Assembly (NCBI RefSeq): GCF_900626075.1
Contig: NZ_UYZY01000002.1
Location: 744,001-808,000 of the forward strand
Direction of reading: 5' to 3'
DNA: 64,000 nucleotides
Origin: Clostridium transplantifaecale
GTDB lineage: Bacteria; Bacillota; Clostridia; Lachnospirales; Lachnospiraceae
Positions within the stretch are counted from its first letter, which is position 1. Every line of letters starts with the position of its first letter. Position numbers and translations under genes: made by a program. The notes under the pieces were generated by a model. It ran no database searches and was not told the origin of the DNA. It was given only the letters and a program-made list of their open reading frames with translations. Shown in pieces: positions 18,209 to 27,064 of the stretch.

Positions 18209-18564
18209 TAGTCATGGGAATAATCCCATATACGAAAATTATGACAGGAACAATAAAAAAAGTAGTAGGAGTTGTAATGGCATTTTTTGAGAAGATTCTA
18301 AATATGTTGAGGAAAATTATTCAGAATTTAGAAAATAAATTGAAATATGCAATAGAAGGTTCTACTGTATTGATAGAAAAAGGAATTAATAAATGTCAGG
18401 TTAAAACAAAAAATTATGTTAGGGATGAAGAAAAACATTGCTGGAAAGAGGTTGTGGTTGAGTATACCCAATCAGAAAAAGAAATACCACCTGAATATAG
18501 GCAGCGGTATGAAAACGGAGAAGTTATTGATATAACAGAAGATTTTATATTGAAGCTGGGGTGA
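18205..18564 (+). CDS. Hypothetical protein of the AAA/GTPase operon
   Basis: 119 aa. The first ~50 residues are an amphipathic hydrophobic helix (MGIIPYTKIMTGTIKKVVGVVMAFFEKILNML), the rest is a soluble beta-rich segment (HCWKEVVVEYTQSEKEIPPEYRQRYENGEVIDIT). Likely membrane-associated. ATG overlaps the AAA stop; AAAGGGG precedes it. No family recognised. Confidence 0.7.
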   Translation: MIVMGIIPYTKIMTGTIKKVVGVVMAFFEKILNMLRKIIQNLENKLKYAIEGSTVLIEKGINKCQVKTKNYVRDEEKHCWKEVVVEYTQSEKEIPPEYRQRYENGEVIDITEDFILKLG

Positions 18565-18579
18565 TATAGGAGGAAAATT

Positions 18580-18963
18580 ATGTCAGAGAAAGAAAAGAGT
18601 ATTAAAGAATTAACCGAAAAATTTATGTCAACTCTTTATGAACTGTTTCAGTCGTCTCAGGGAAAATATACCTTAGAAATGTATATAAACCTTGTGGGAG
18701 AATTTACTGACGAGGTTATTATGGCATCAAAACGAAAGGGGCTGAGTTTTAATGAGGGATCTTGCTTTATACGTGATATTGGCACGAATAAAGATGTATT
18801 TACAATTTTCTTGGAGATGTATTTTATTGACATCTCGGGAAAAAAAATACTAGAAAAAGCAGAAAGAGAAATGGAAAAAAGAAAATTTACATATGATTCA
18901 ATAAAACAAATAGAAACAAAGCGATGCATGGAGTTTATAATAGAGAAACCTTCGAAGGGATAA
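18580..18963 (+). CDS. Hypothetical protein of the AAA/GTPase operon
   Basis: 127 aa, soluble, with a strong ribosome site (AGGAGG, 7 nt). Predicted alpha/beta; contains LVGEFTDEVIMASKRKG and a mid-protein beta strand DVFTIFLEMYFID. No motif for catalysis is seen. Sits 15 nt from its upstream and 7 nt from its downstream neighbour, so it is part of the operon. Confidence 0.7.
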   Translation: MSEKEKSIKELTEKFMSTLYELFQSSQGKYTLEMYINLVGEFTDEVIMASKRKGLSFNEGSCFIRDIGTNKDVFTIFLEMYFIDISGKKILEKAEREMEKRKFTYDSIKQIETKRCMEFIIEKPSKG

Positions 18964-18970
18964 AGTAGAA

Positions 18971-19699
18971 ATGTGGAAAATAGTAATAATTGTGATTGTC
19001 GGTCTGATGATTTTAGGGGCATTCATGTCAATTGGTGAGTACCTAATAGAGCATAAGTTAGTTTGTGCGGCGGGAGCAATTGTTTTTATTCTTTTTTTTC
19101 TGTCAGGGAGAAAAGCTGCTTTATCGGTGTTACTACTAATTGTACTTGGAACTATTGTTTACACGGTGTTATTAAATACATATAAATCGAATAATGAAAA
19201 AAAATTAAAAAAATATTTAGAAATGAATTGCAAGAGTTTAGGTTACATGGATATAGAAATGTGGAAGGCAGAATTACCTACGTTTGTTGCACTCCCATAC
19301 AAAGATACTTTCTTTGGCATAACAACAGATTTTGCTCGCGCGCAGGAAAGACTTTTCTTTTCAGAAACAAAGTTGCGTGCCCATTATAAGGAGTGCCGTA
19401 GAGCTCTGGATGAGAATAAAGGGGCAATTACGGTTGAAGCCCTTTTGCCGATGTATAGTGAATTTTTGAGAACAACACATTCCTCTGAGGACTATAATAT
19501 TATTAATAAATTGGTTGAGCAACTTTGTAAAGAGGATGATGCCCTTAGGTGTATTAAACTTAAAGATGGAAAAACATTACTAACACGGGAGGGCAAAGTA
19601 ACTACAAGCGGAAATATGAATGAAGTTTGTGGCAGTTGCAATGGAGAAGCCACAGAAATAGAGACTGAACAGATATCATTAGAAGAATTAATGGGGTGA
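18971..19699 (+). CDS. Membrane protein of the AAA/GTPase operon
   Basis: 242 aa. Three hydrophobic segments within the first ~75 residues (IVIIVIVGLMILGAFM; VCAAGAIVFILFFLSG; ALSVLLLIVLGTIVYTVLL) are followed by a ~165-residue soluble domain rich in charged helices. It could be the membrane anchor or effector of the cassette. The soluble part has CGSCNG near the C-terminus but no known fold was recognised. Confidence 0.75.
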   Translation: MWKIVIIVIVGLMILGAFMSIGEYLIEHKLVCAAGAIVFILFFLSGRKAALSVLLLIVLGTIVYTVLLNTYKSNNEKKLKKYLEMNCKSLGYMDIEMWKAELPTFVALPYKDTFFGITTDFARAQERLFFSETKLRAHYKECRRALDENKGAITVEALLPMYSEFLRTTHSSEDYNIINKLVEQLCKEDDALRCIKLKDGKTLLTREGKVTTSGNMNEVCGSCNGEATEIETEQISLEELMG

Positions 19700-19705
19700 T
19701 ATATA

Positions 19706-20833
19706 ATGAAAGAAGGCTATTGTGATTTCGACATAAACGACTTTGATTTAAATAGCGAACTTGAAAAACTTCAAATGGATATTCAGAAACCCAATATTTT
19801 GGTTTGCGGTGGGACAGGAGTAGGAAAAAGCAGTTTAATAAATAATATTTTTGGTAAAGAAGTTGCTGAGATTGGACATGGTGTACCTTTAACACGTGGA
19901 ATTAAAAAATATTCTTCAACGGATACGTCGGTTAACTTATATGATAGTGAAGGATATGAAACTGGATCGGAGAGGCAGTCTTATTATGAAAACAATATTT
20001 TATCGATATTAAATGAAAATGCTGCTGTTGAAGAAAAAATTCATGAGGTTTGGTATTGTATTAGTGCAGCTAATAAACGAATTTTTGATATAGATCAAAA
20101 AATGATTTGTACAATTAAAGATAAAGGAATTCCAGTTACGGCTGTTTTAACACAAATTGATGGTGTCGATGAAATTGAGCTGACCAGCTTAATCCTTTCT
20201 TTGCGACAAATTGATAGTAATTTAAAATATTTTACATACTGTACATTGGAAGATTCAAACTTAGAAGAATACATACAACGGGATGAACTAATTCGATGGT
20301 CATTAGACCAACTGCCGGAAGCATTAAAGGCAGGATTCATAAGTTCGGTCTATGGAGCTTTAGAAGAAAAAAAGGAATATGTAAAAAATGTTGTGATTCG
20401 TGATGCAGTTGCGCAGGCGCTGGCAGCGGTATATGTTCCGATTCCAGGTTCCGATGCATTGCTTCTGGCACCTATTCAAATGCGAATGGTTTCTAAAATT
20501 ATTAAAACATATGGGACAGATAAGGTTGCAAGCTTAACAACCTCCCTATTAGAGAGCCAGGTTATGAGCTATGTCGGGAAAAATTTATCAAAGGCAGTTT
20601 TAGGGAGTATGTTTAAGTTTATTCCAGGAATTGGGACTGGTGTGAGCAATGTAATTAATAGTGGTATTGCAACAATAATGACGAAATCATTAGGAGAAGC
20701 AATGTCACAGATGTGCTATAAATATTCTAATGCAAGACTTAGGGGGGAGGATGTAGAGCTTGTAAAATATTTTAATCCAGAAACTATAAGCGATCTTATA
20801 GAAACAATTCGGCTAGCAATGCAAAACCAGTAA
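19706..20833 (+). CDS. GTPase with C-terminal DUF697-like hydrophobic domain (GTPase 1)
   Basis: 375 aa. G1 GGTGVGKSS (~36-44), switch segment with T in VPLTRGIKKY, G3 DSEGYE and G4-like TQIDG (replacing NKxD). The C-terminal half has the pattern AAVYVPIPGSDALLLAPIQMRMVSKI ... SMFKFIPGIGTGVSNVINSGIATIMTKSLG, which matches the DUF697/YcjF-type membrane-binding tail of Era-like and IRG-like GTPases. It is paired with a paralogue 14 nt downstream. GTP binding is well supported; the partner and process are unknown. Confidence 0.88.
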   Translation: MKEGYCDFDINDFDLNSELEKLQMDIQKPNILVCGGTGVGKSSLINNIFGKEVAEIGHGVPLTRGIKKYSSTDTSVNLYDSEGYETGSERQSYYENNILSILNENAAVEEKIHEVWYCISAANKRIFDIDQKMICTIKDKGIPVTAVLTQIDGVDEIELTSLILSLRQIDSNLKYFTYCTLEDSNLEEYIQRDELIRWSLDQLPEALKAGFISSVYGALEEKKEYVKNVVIRDAVAQALAAVYVPIPGSDALLLAPIQMRMVSKIIKTYGTDKVASLTTSLLESQVMSYVGKNLSKAVLGSMFKFIPGIGTGVSNVINSGIATIMTKSLGEAMSQMCYKYSNARLRGEDVELVKYFNPETISDLIETIRLAMQNQ

Positions 20834-20847
20834 ATAGGGGGGGCATA

Positions 20848-21963
20848 ATGGATAGTAAGACGGGAGCCATGGACATAAATGTACTTATTATTGGAAAATC
20901 CGGAGTAGGAAAAAGCAGTTTGCTGAATTATTTGTTTGGCAGCAAAGCGGCAGAATCTGGTACGGGAAGGCCGGTAACAGAGAAGGGAATTTATTCATAC
21001 CACCGTAGAATAGATGGTGATATAAATTTGAATATATATGATACATGGGGGTTAGAAGCAGACAAAGCAGATGAATGGAAGCGACTTATCCTAAATGAAG
21101 TAAAACAGCATGATCATAGTGACATTAAAGATTGGTTTCATGTAATACTTTATTGTTTTTCTGCAAAATCGGCCAGGATTGAAAAGTTTGAGGAAGATAT
21201 TATTTCCGAGTTATTAGAAGAAAAAAATAAGGTAATTACTGTTTTAACGCATTGTGATCTGAAGGGAATTGACCAGTCTCTTAAGGAAATCAAAGAACGT
21301 TTGTTTAAATTAACTTTGGATGAGGGTGATATTATTTGTGTATGTAGTGAAGGAAAAAAATTGTTAGGAGGTATACAAACAGAACCATTTGGTCGAGAGC
21401 AGATATTAGTAAAAATCAAAGAGGAATTATGGGAAAGAATACAAGTTAAGCTGCCTCAGACAGTGGAAAAATACGGCTTCAGTTGCATAGAAAGAACAAT
21501 ACAAAAGTGCCGTAATTATTCTGATAGTAAAATAACAATTATAAATATACACTCAAAGAAAGTTGCTGATGATATTAGTTCCTATTGTAACGAACAAATT
21601 GAACTGTGTGCAAAAGATATAGAAATATATTTTCAAAAGCAAATGTTAAATATGTTTGAGTATTTTTATAACTTATGTCATAGAATGCTATCTAGCGAAA
21701 CAAAAGAAGTAAGGAAACCATATGTGAACTTTTCATTTGTTGTAAATTTTCGTATGGACTTTATAAAAATACTAGCAGAAAATATTTCTTCTACCATTTT
21801 TCTGACAATTCCAGGACTTAATCTTTTAGTCCCTAAAGTTATGTCTGATATAAGAAAGGAAAAAATAGCTCAAGAATTAATGGGCTTGGAGCGAGCGTTC
21901 AAAGAAAAAATACAGTTTAAACGCATGAGCCTTGAGGCGGAACTTAGAAGTATAAAAATGTAA
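20848..21963 (+). CDS. Paralogous GTPase with diverged C-terminus (GTPase 2)
   Basis: 371 aa. G1 GKSGVGKSS (~14-22), T in RPVTEKGIY, G3 DTWGLE, G4-like THCDLKG. The C-terminal half is helical, lysine-rich and shorter in hydrophobic content (ISSTIFLTIPGLNLLVPKVMSDIRKEK). The two adjacent GTPases share arrangement but clearly differ, suggesting a heteromeric pair. Last gene of the operon; a terminator follows at 22221. Confidence 0.87.
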   Translation: MDSKTGAMDINVLIIGKSGVGKSSLLNYLFGSKAAESGTGRPVTEKGIYSYHRRIDGDINLNIYDTWGLEADKADEWKRLILNEVKQHDHSDIKDWFHVILYCFSAKSARIEKFEEDIISELLEEKNKVITVLTHCDLKGIDQSLKEIKERLFKLTLDEGDIICVCSEGKKLLGGIQTEPFGREQILVKIKEELWERIQVKLPQTVEKYGFSCIERTIQKCRNYSDSKITIINIHSKKVADDISSYCNEQIELCAKDIEIYFQKQMLNMFEYFYNLCHRMLSSETKEVRKPYVNFSFVVNFRMDFIKILAENISSTIFLTIPGLNLLVPKVMSDIRKEKIAQELMGLERAFKEKIQFKRMSLEAELRSIKM

Positions 21964-21993
21964 ATCATTAAAAAAGGAAGGAACAGTTAAAAA

Positions 21994-22108
21994 ATGGAAA
22001 AAAACAACAAAGATCAGAACTACATTATATACGAACAAAAGTGAATTTGATGGTCTTGCATCTGCGGCAGATATTGTAAAAAGAGTTTACGAGTTGAAAG
22101 CTTCGTAA
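21994..22108 (+). pseudogene. Possible 37-aa gene out of frame at an A7 tract
   Basis: GGAAGGA lies 10 nt before the ATG at 21994, and the start codon is followed by GG plus seven A. As written, translation stops after 16 codons. Removing one A gives a 37-residue frame ending VKRVYELKAS and TAA at 22106-22108, with plausible soluble-protein composition. It could be a decayed or slippage-controlled gene, or chance. Confidence 0.3.
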
Positions 22109-22220
22109 CCGCCGAGCAAATACGTTTTAACATGAAATATTCCCCTTTCTAAAAATATAATTAATTTGTAAAAGTAAAAACTTTCGATTGGATCATATAT
22201 ATGTTCCATGGTTAATTAGT

Positions 22221-22258
22221 AGAGGTTCCCAAGGAAAAAAGGGAGCCTCTATTTTTTA
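22221..22258 (+). terminator. Terminator after the AAA/GTPase operon
   Basis: AGAGGTTCCC and GGGAGCCTCT form a near-perfect 10-bp stem followed by ATTTTTT. It lies 257 nt beyond the second GTPase gene and separates it from the convergent HTH gene. Confidence 0.85.
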
Positions 22259-22282
22259 AACATCCTGTTACCCTCGTGGGTT

Positions 22283-22468
22283 TCATTTCAAAAAGGACTC
22301 ATTTAAAATATATTCTTCTACTGCCTTTCGAGGGATTTTCCAATCCCGGCCAATCTTGAATGCTTTTATTTTTTTATTGTTTAATAAAGAATAAGCCGTG
22401 TTTTTTCCAATCTCCAGCATCTCGCATAGCGTTTCAATCGTAACAATTTCTCCGTAATCTGTAAACAT
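22283..22468 (-). CDS. Excisionase-like helix-turn-helix protein
   Basis: 61 aa: VTIETLCEMLEIGKNTAYSLLNNKKIKAFKIGRDWKIPRKAVEEYIL is the HTH_17/MerR-like excisionase fold (helix-turn-helix plus wing). Such proteins bend DNA at attachment sites or act as small regulators. It is the second of its type in element 1 (the other is at 35239). Confidence 0.85.
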   Translation of the reverse strand: MFTDYGEIVTIETLCEMLEIGKNTAYSLLNNKKIKAFKIGRDWKIPRKAVEEYILNESFLK

Positions 22469-22795
22469 AGTGCTCTCCCCTTTGTCATTACAGTGAGTTA
22501 TTTGACGTTGTCTTCACTTATATGTTAGTAGGGAAAAAAATAAATTTTAAGGGAATCTCATCTATAATTAAAAATTCATTGTGTGTATACAAACAAGTAA
22601 TCTTGTGTATATAACAAGATAAACCTATAAAGTATTGAACAGTAATTTTATAAATATAAAGATTACTTAATAGGTTATTAGTATCCCTCATTAATGTGTT
22701 ATAAGAAAATATAAAGACAAATAATTCGATATAACAAATTAAAAATTAAGACAAACGAACATAAAGTTAAATAAAACAAATCGGGAGGCAAGAGA
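22469..22795 (+). other. AT-rich gap upstream of mob genes, candidate oriT
   Basis: This 327-bp gap is very AT-rich with short dyads, notably CTTGT-GTATATA-ACAAG at 22602-22618 and ACAAG-TAAT-CTTGT at 22593-22606, just upstream of a MobC/relaxase pair. Origins of transfer usually lie there and contain such dyads, but no nick-site consensus could be matched. No ORF is convincing. Confidence 0.35.
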
Positions 22796-23095
22796 ATGAA
22801 GAAAGAGAAAACAATTCATTTACGCTGCTCTGCAGAAGAGAGGAATCAAATTGAGCAAAAGGCAAATAAAACGAGAATGGGAATATCGTCGTATTTAATT
22901 CAATCAGCACTAAGTGGGAAAGGGCATTCGGGTATATCGAAAAAACAATTGGTATCATATGCGATACAAATTCAAAAAGAATTTAATACCATAGATTTTT
23001 ATCAAAAATTAGGGGCGTCTGAAAAAGAGATAAGAGACATAGTGGTCAATATAGAAAAAAAGCAGGAGGAGTTATTATGGCTATTATTAAAATAA
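22796..23095 (+). CDS. MobC-like relaxosome protein (ribbon-helix-helix)
   Basis: 99 aa. The N-terminal KKEKTIHLRCSAEERNQIEQKANKTRMGISSYLIQSAL is the beta-helix-helix of MobC/NikA-type accessory proteins that bind oriT. Ribosome site GGGAGG is 9 nt upstream. It overlaps the relaxase start by 19 nt, as usual for mob operons. Confidence 0.8.
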   Translation: MKKEKTIHLRCSAEERNQIEQKANKTRMGISSYLIQSALSGKGHSGISKKQLVSYAIQIQKEFNTIDFYQKLGASEKEIRDIVVNIEKKQEELLWLLLK

Positions 23096-23586
23096 AAGGA
23101 AACGCTTATGCCGATCAAAAGGCGGTTTGTGACTTGCTCCACTATGCATTGACAGATAAAGAGAACGGAGGGGTAGTGCGGTATTATGGGGCGATCGGGG
23201 TTAATTTAAATGGCGACTTAAGTTTTATGGCAGAACAATTCCGAATGGTAAAGAGAGCTTTTGGAAAAATGGATGGAAGGCAGGTCAGACATATTATTGT
23301 TTCTTTTGATCCGGATGATCAGATAGGACCTTATTGCGCTTCTATGATTGCATTCAAAATAGCTCAATATTATGGGGAAGAATTTCAAGTGGTTTATGGA
23401 GTGCATGAGGACACGAATGATTTGCATGTCCACTTTATCATTAATACCGTAAGTTATATTGATGGAAAAAAATTTAGCAGGGGTCCTGCAGAGGTATGGA
23501 CTTTAAGGACTTATGTGGAACAAGTGATCAATTCCTTTAGAGCAATACATAAAAAAGTTTTATTAGAAGCCTTCGACTGCTGCTAA
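23077..23586 (+). CDS. Short MOB-type relaxase
   Basis: 169 aa, only the catalytic N-terminal domain of a relaxase (full MobA proteins are usually two to three times longer). The metal-binding triad motif DLHVHFIINT (~116-125) and a candidate nicking tyrosine in LLHYALTDKENG (~24-35) are present; VRHIIVSFDP is a conserved strand. It should cleave one strand at oriT for mobilization by a helper system. The protein either is naturally minimal or has lost its C-terminal part; no continuation is seen in the 69 nt before the next gene. Confidence 0.78.
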   Translation: MAIIKIKGNAYADQKAVCDLLHYALTDKENGGVVRYYGAIGVNLNGDLSFMAEQFRMVKRAFGKMDGRQVRHIIVSFDPDDQIGPYCASMIAFKIAQYYGEEFQVVYGVHEDTNDLHVHFIINTVSYIDGKKFSRGPAEVWTLRTYVEQVINSFRAIHKKVLLEAFDCC

Positions 23587-23655
23587 AGTCGCGGATTTCG
23601 ATTATATATTATCTCTTTGAATACAAAAAACAATCTATTCAAGGAGGTAACGAAT

Positions 23656-24591
23656 ATGTCAGCAAATGTAGAAACCATGTTTTACACCAGAGAAAAGCCA
23701 TGGCACGGTTTGGGAACCATGGTGATGGAAGCGCCTAATTCGGCCGAAGCGCTGCGGCTCGCAGGGCTCGACTGGAAGGTAAACCAGAAATCCATTTTAA
23801 CCAATGAGGGAGTGCTAATCCAGGGGTTCAAAGCCAACGTCCGGGATTCAGACAACCAGGTTCTGGGCGTTGTAACCGATCGTTATAAGGTAGTCCAGAA
23901 CGAGGAGGCATTTGCATTCACGGATGCCCTTCTGGGGGAAGGCGTTACCTACGAAACGGCAGGGAGCCTTCAAAACGGCCGCCGCGTCTGGGTTCTCGCC
24001 CGGTTGCCGCAAAAGTATTTCATTTCAGAGGACGAGATTGCCCCATACCTGGTATTCATGAACACACATGATGCGACAGGGGCTATAAAAGTGGCTATTA
24101 CGCCGATCCGTGTTGTGTGCCAAAACACGCTGAATTTTGCCCTTGCAACGGCGAAGCGATGCTGGGCGGCCAATCATACAGGAGATATTAGCGGAAAGCT
24201 GGAGGATGCCAGGAATACGCTTCTGTTTGCTGACCTTTACATGAAAGAGCTGGGAGAGGCGATTGAGCATCTGAATCAGATTAAGCTGGCGGATTACCAG
24301 GTGATGAAGTACATTGATGCCCTGTTCCCGCTGTACGAGAACCCGACCGAGCTTCAGAAAAAGAATCTAAGCCGGATGAAAGAAGACTTAAAAATGCGCT
24401 ATTTCGAGGCACCGGATCTGGAAAACAGGGACAAGAATGCATACCGGTTTGTCAATGCAGTATCAGATTTTGCCACTCATGCAAAGCCGTTACGGGAGAC
24501 GTCCAGTTATAAAGAAAATCTGTTTGCGCGGACGGTAGAGGGGAACGTCATGATTGATCGGGCTTACAATTTGGTAAAAGAGGCCGAGTAA
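23656..24591 (+). CDS. DUF932 phage/plasmid-related protein
   Basis: 311 aa from the ATG at 23656, which has AGGAGG 7 nt upstream (an in-frame ATG 13 codons earlier has none). The N-terminus VETMFYTREKPWHGLGTMV and the block GVVTDRYKVVQNEEAFAFTD are diagnostic of DUF932 (TIGR03299), a widespread protein on phages and plasmids of unknown biochemical role. Codon usage is more GC-rich than the upstream GTPase operon, so element 1 is a mosaic. Confidence 0.9.
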   Translation: MSANVETMFYTREKPWHGLGTMVMEAPNSAEALRLAGLDWKVNQKSILTNEGVLIQGFKANVRDSDNQVLGVVTDRYKVVQNEEAFAFTDALLGEGVTYETAGSLQNGRRVWVLARLPQKYFISEDEIAPYLVFMNTHDATGAIKVAITPIRVVCQNTLNFALATAKRCWAANHTGDISGKLEDARNTLLFADLYMKELGEAIEHLNQIKLADYQVMKYIDALFPLYENPTELQKKNLSRMKEDLKMRYFEAPDLENRDKNAYRFVNAVSDFATHAKPLRETSSYKENLFARTVEGNVMIDRAYNLVKEAE

Positions 24592-24636
24592 AGGAAGTAG
24601 TAGTTTTATGGGAAAAAGACAGTATATGGGCTAAGG

Positions 24637-24659
24637 GGAGTACCGCAATGCGGTACTCC
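24637..24659 (+). terminator. Hairpin after the DUF932 gene
   Basis: GGAGTACCGC-AAT-GCGGTACTCC, perfect 10-bp stem followed by TGATTTATTTT. It sits 45 nt after the stop and probably terminates the transcript. Confidence 0.8.
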
Positions 24660-24686
24660 TGATTTATTTTAGAAGGAGGGATTTCC

Positions 24687-25205
24687 GTGAAAGAAGATAG
24701 AAAAAAGGTAATTCAATTATTTAAAAATCCAAAACCAAAGCAAAATGTGGGAATCGTTAAACTCCAGATGTTCCGGGAAGAAAAAGCTCTATATGGAACG
24801 GCGCCTTTTCATCGGCCGGGTGAAGCAGCGGAGATGATGGCGCCTCTCTTTCAAAATGCAGATCGGGAGATTTTGGCTGTTCTTTCGCTGGATATAACAA
24901 TGACGCCAATTGCAGCAGAGATCGTCGCGGTAGGAGGTGTGACAGGCTGCAGCGTTGACACCAGAGACCTGTTTAAACATGCAATTTTGTCGAACGCCAC
25001 CCAGATTCTTTTGTTTCATAATCATCCATCCGGCAGATTGGAGCCCAGCCGGGATGATATTTCCGTGACGGTCAGAATCAAAGAGGCTGGAGACATTCTC
25101 GGAATACGGCTTCTGGATCACATTATTCTTGGACTGGATGGAACGTATGTCAGCTTTAAAGAGAGCGGCTTCCGTCCGTTTGAGCACAGAGAGGGCGCGG
25201 CCTAA
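24687..25205 (+). CDS. radC: RadC-like JAB-domain protein
   Basis: 172 aa, GTG start with AAGGAGGG upstream. The JAB/MPN metal site is intact: LLFHNHPSGRLEPSRDD gives H-x-H and the downstream S-x2-D, with E in the earlier strand. The N-terminal helix-hairpin-helix of chromosomal RadC is missing, as is common for mobile-element copies. Function is unproven; often encoded beside recombination and anti-restriction genes. Confidence 0.88.
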   Translation: MKEDRKKVIQLFKNPKPKQNVGIVKLQMFREEKALYGTAPFHRPGEAAEMMAPLFQNADREILAVLSLDITMTPIAAEIVAVGGVTGCSVDTRDLFKHAILSNATQILLFHNHPSGRLEPSRDDISVTVRIKEAGDILGIRLLDHIILGLDGTYVSFKESGFRPFEHREGAA

Positions 25206-25297
25206 AAGATGGAAAAATGAAAAACGTAGAAGAAGGTAGGCAATTATAGAAAGAAGCCATAGAAGCATAGAAGAATTTCAACGAGGAGGAACGCGTG

Positions 25298-26227
25298 ATG
25301 AAGAAGTTGGTATCGACGCTCAATTTATCTCATGAGGAGTGGCTGAAATATCGAAAACAAGGGCTAGGCGGCTCTGATGCCGGCGCGATCTGCGGTCTGA
25401 ATCCTTATGCCAGTCCAATGAGTGTCTACTATGATAAAATCCGGGAGGACACAGAAGAGACAGACAACGAGGCCATGCGCCAGGGACGGGATCTGGAGGA
25501 TTATGTAGCAAGACGATTTATGGAGGCGACCGGAAAAAGAGAGAGGCGGGCCAATGCAATATTCCAGAGCGAGGCACATCCATTTATGTTGTCCAATGTC
25601 GATCGGATGGTAGCAGGGGAGCGAGCCGGTTTAGAGTGCAAGACGGCCAATTCCTATCAGCTGGCCAGATGGAAGGATGGAGCGATTCCGGCGCACTACC
25701 TGATTCAATGTTTCCACTACATGGCCGTGACAGGTTCGGATGCCTGGTATCTGGCTGTGGTAATTCTCGGCAGGGAATTTCAGTACCGGAAAATTCTGAG
25801 GGATGATGAAATGATAGAAAATCTGATTCAGATCGAGTCGGATTTCTGGAATAACCATGTATTGGCCGGTGTAATGCCGGAACCGGATGGTTCCGAGAGC
25901 TGCGAGGAGATCTTGAAGAAATATTATCCGTCTGCAAACCGACAGACAATTCTGCTTCCAGAAGCCTTGAATCAACAGTTAAAGCGCCGGGAGGAGATAT
26001 TGGAACTGACTAAACGCCTTCAGACAGAGCAAAAACAGATCGAGCAGGAAGTAAAACTATATATGAAAGAGAATGAAACAGCGGTTGGGAACCTTTACCG
26101 GGTCAACTGGAGCAATGTAGAGACTGCCAAACTGGACACAAAGCGTCTGAAGATAGAGGAACCGGAGATCTATCGGAAGTATTCTGTGGGAAATGCGATG
26201 CGTAGATTCACCGTCCGGGCGGCGTAG
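25298..26227 (+). CDS. YqaJ-family exonuclease
   Basis: 309 aa from the ATG at 25298 (the GTG at 25295 is also possible; AGGAGG is upstream). The signature GLGGSDAGAICGLNPYASPMSVYYDKI at the N-terminus and GLECKTAN with catalytic E-x-K (~109-112) mark the lambda-exonuclease-like YqaJ nuclease. It resects DNA ends for the RecT annealase encoded next to it. Confidence 0.9.
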   Translation: MKKLVSTLNLSHEEWLKYRKQGLGGSDAGAICGLNPYASPMSVYYDKIREDTEETDNEAMRQGRDLEDYVARRFMEATGKRERRANAIFQSEAHPFMLSNVDRMVAGERAGLECKTANSYQLARWKDGAIPAHYLIQCFHYMAVTGSDAWYLAVVILGREFQYRKILRDDEMIENLIQIESDFWNNHVLAGVMPEPDGSESCEEILKKYYPSANRQTILLPEALNQQLKRREEILELTKRLQTEQKQIEQEVKLYMKENETAVGNLYRVNWSNVETAKLDTKRLKIEEPEIYRKYSVGNAMRRFTVRAA

Positions 26228-26254
26228 TATTTAAGAACAGAGAGGAAAAGCGGG

Positions 26255-27055
26255 ATGACAGATGTAAAAGAGGAACTTGCCAGGAAAGCGGGAAATACGG
26301 GTAAGCAGGAGATCCGCCTGAATAAAAATATGAGTATTCCCGACATGGTGAAGGTGCTGGAGCCGGAGATTAAGAGGGCGCTTCCTTCGGTTTTGACCCC
26401 GGAACGCTTCACCAGAATGGCACTGTCGGCTATTAACAATACGCCGAAGTTAGCCGAGTGCAGCCCTATGAGTTTTATTGCGGCATTGATGAATGCGGCG
26501 CAGCTTGGCCTGGAACCGAATACTCCGTTGGGCCAGGCTTATTTAATACCTTATAAAAATAAGAACCAGTTGGAGTGCCAGTTCCAGATCGGCTATAAGG
26601 GGTATATTGATCTGGCTTACCGAACCGGGCAGGTTCAAATGATACAGGCGCAGGCCGTACACGAATTTGACTATTTTGAGTATGAATATGGTTTAACCCC
26701 AAAACTGGTTCATCGGCCGGGAGAGGGGGAACGGGGCGAAATTACATATTTTTACGGGCTGTTTAAGATGATCAACGGCGGGTTTGGATTTGAGGTGATG
26801 AACCGTGCTGCCATGGACGCGTTTGCAAAGCAGTATTCCCAGTCGATCAATTCTAAATACAGCCCGTGGAATAGTCAATATGAGGAGATGGCCAAGAAAA
26901 CCATTATTAAAAAGGCATTAAAGTACGGTCCGGTAAAGTCAGATTTCCAGAAAGCTATTTCGATGGATGAATCCATTAAAACGGAACTGTCAATTGACAT
27001 GTCAGAAGTACGAAACGAGGATCTGATAGATGGAGAGTTTGAGGAGGCGGCATAG
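26255..27055 (+). CDS. recT: RecT-family single-strand annealing protein
   Basis: 266 aa. LAECSPMSFIAALMNAAQLGLEPNTPLGQAYLIPYKNKNQLECQFQIGYKGYIDLAYRTGQVQ is the strongly conserved RecT core. Paired with the YqaJ exonuclease it forms a recombination system used by mobile elements for circularization or repair. A terminator follows at 27065. Confidence 0.95.
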   Translation: MTDVKEELARKAGNTGKQEIRLNKNMSIPDMVKVLEPEIKRALPSVLTPERFTRMALSAINNTPKLAECSPMSFIAALMNAAQLGLEPNTPLGQAYLIPYKNKNQLECQFQIGYKGYIDLAYRTGQVQMIQAQAVHEFDYFEYEYGLTPKLVHRPGEGERGEITYFYGLFKMINGGFGFEVMNRAAMDAFAKQYSQSINSKYSPWNSQYEEMAKKTIIKKALKYGPVKSDFQKAISMDESIKTELSIDMSEVRNEDLIDGEFEEAA

Positions 27056-27064
27056 ATAAATGTT

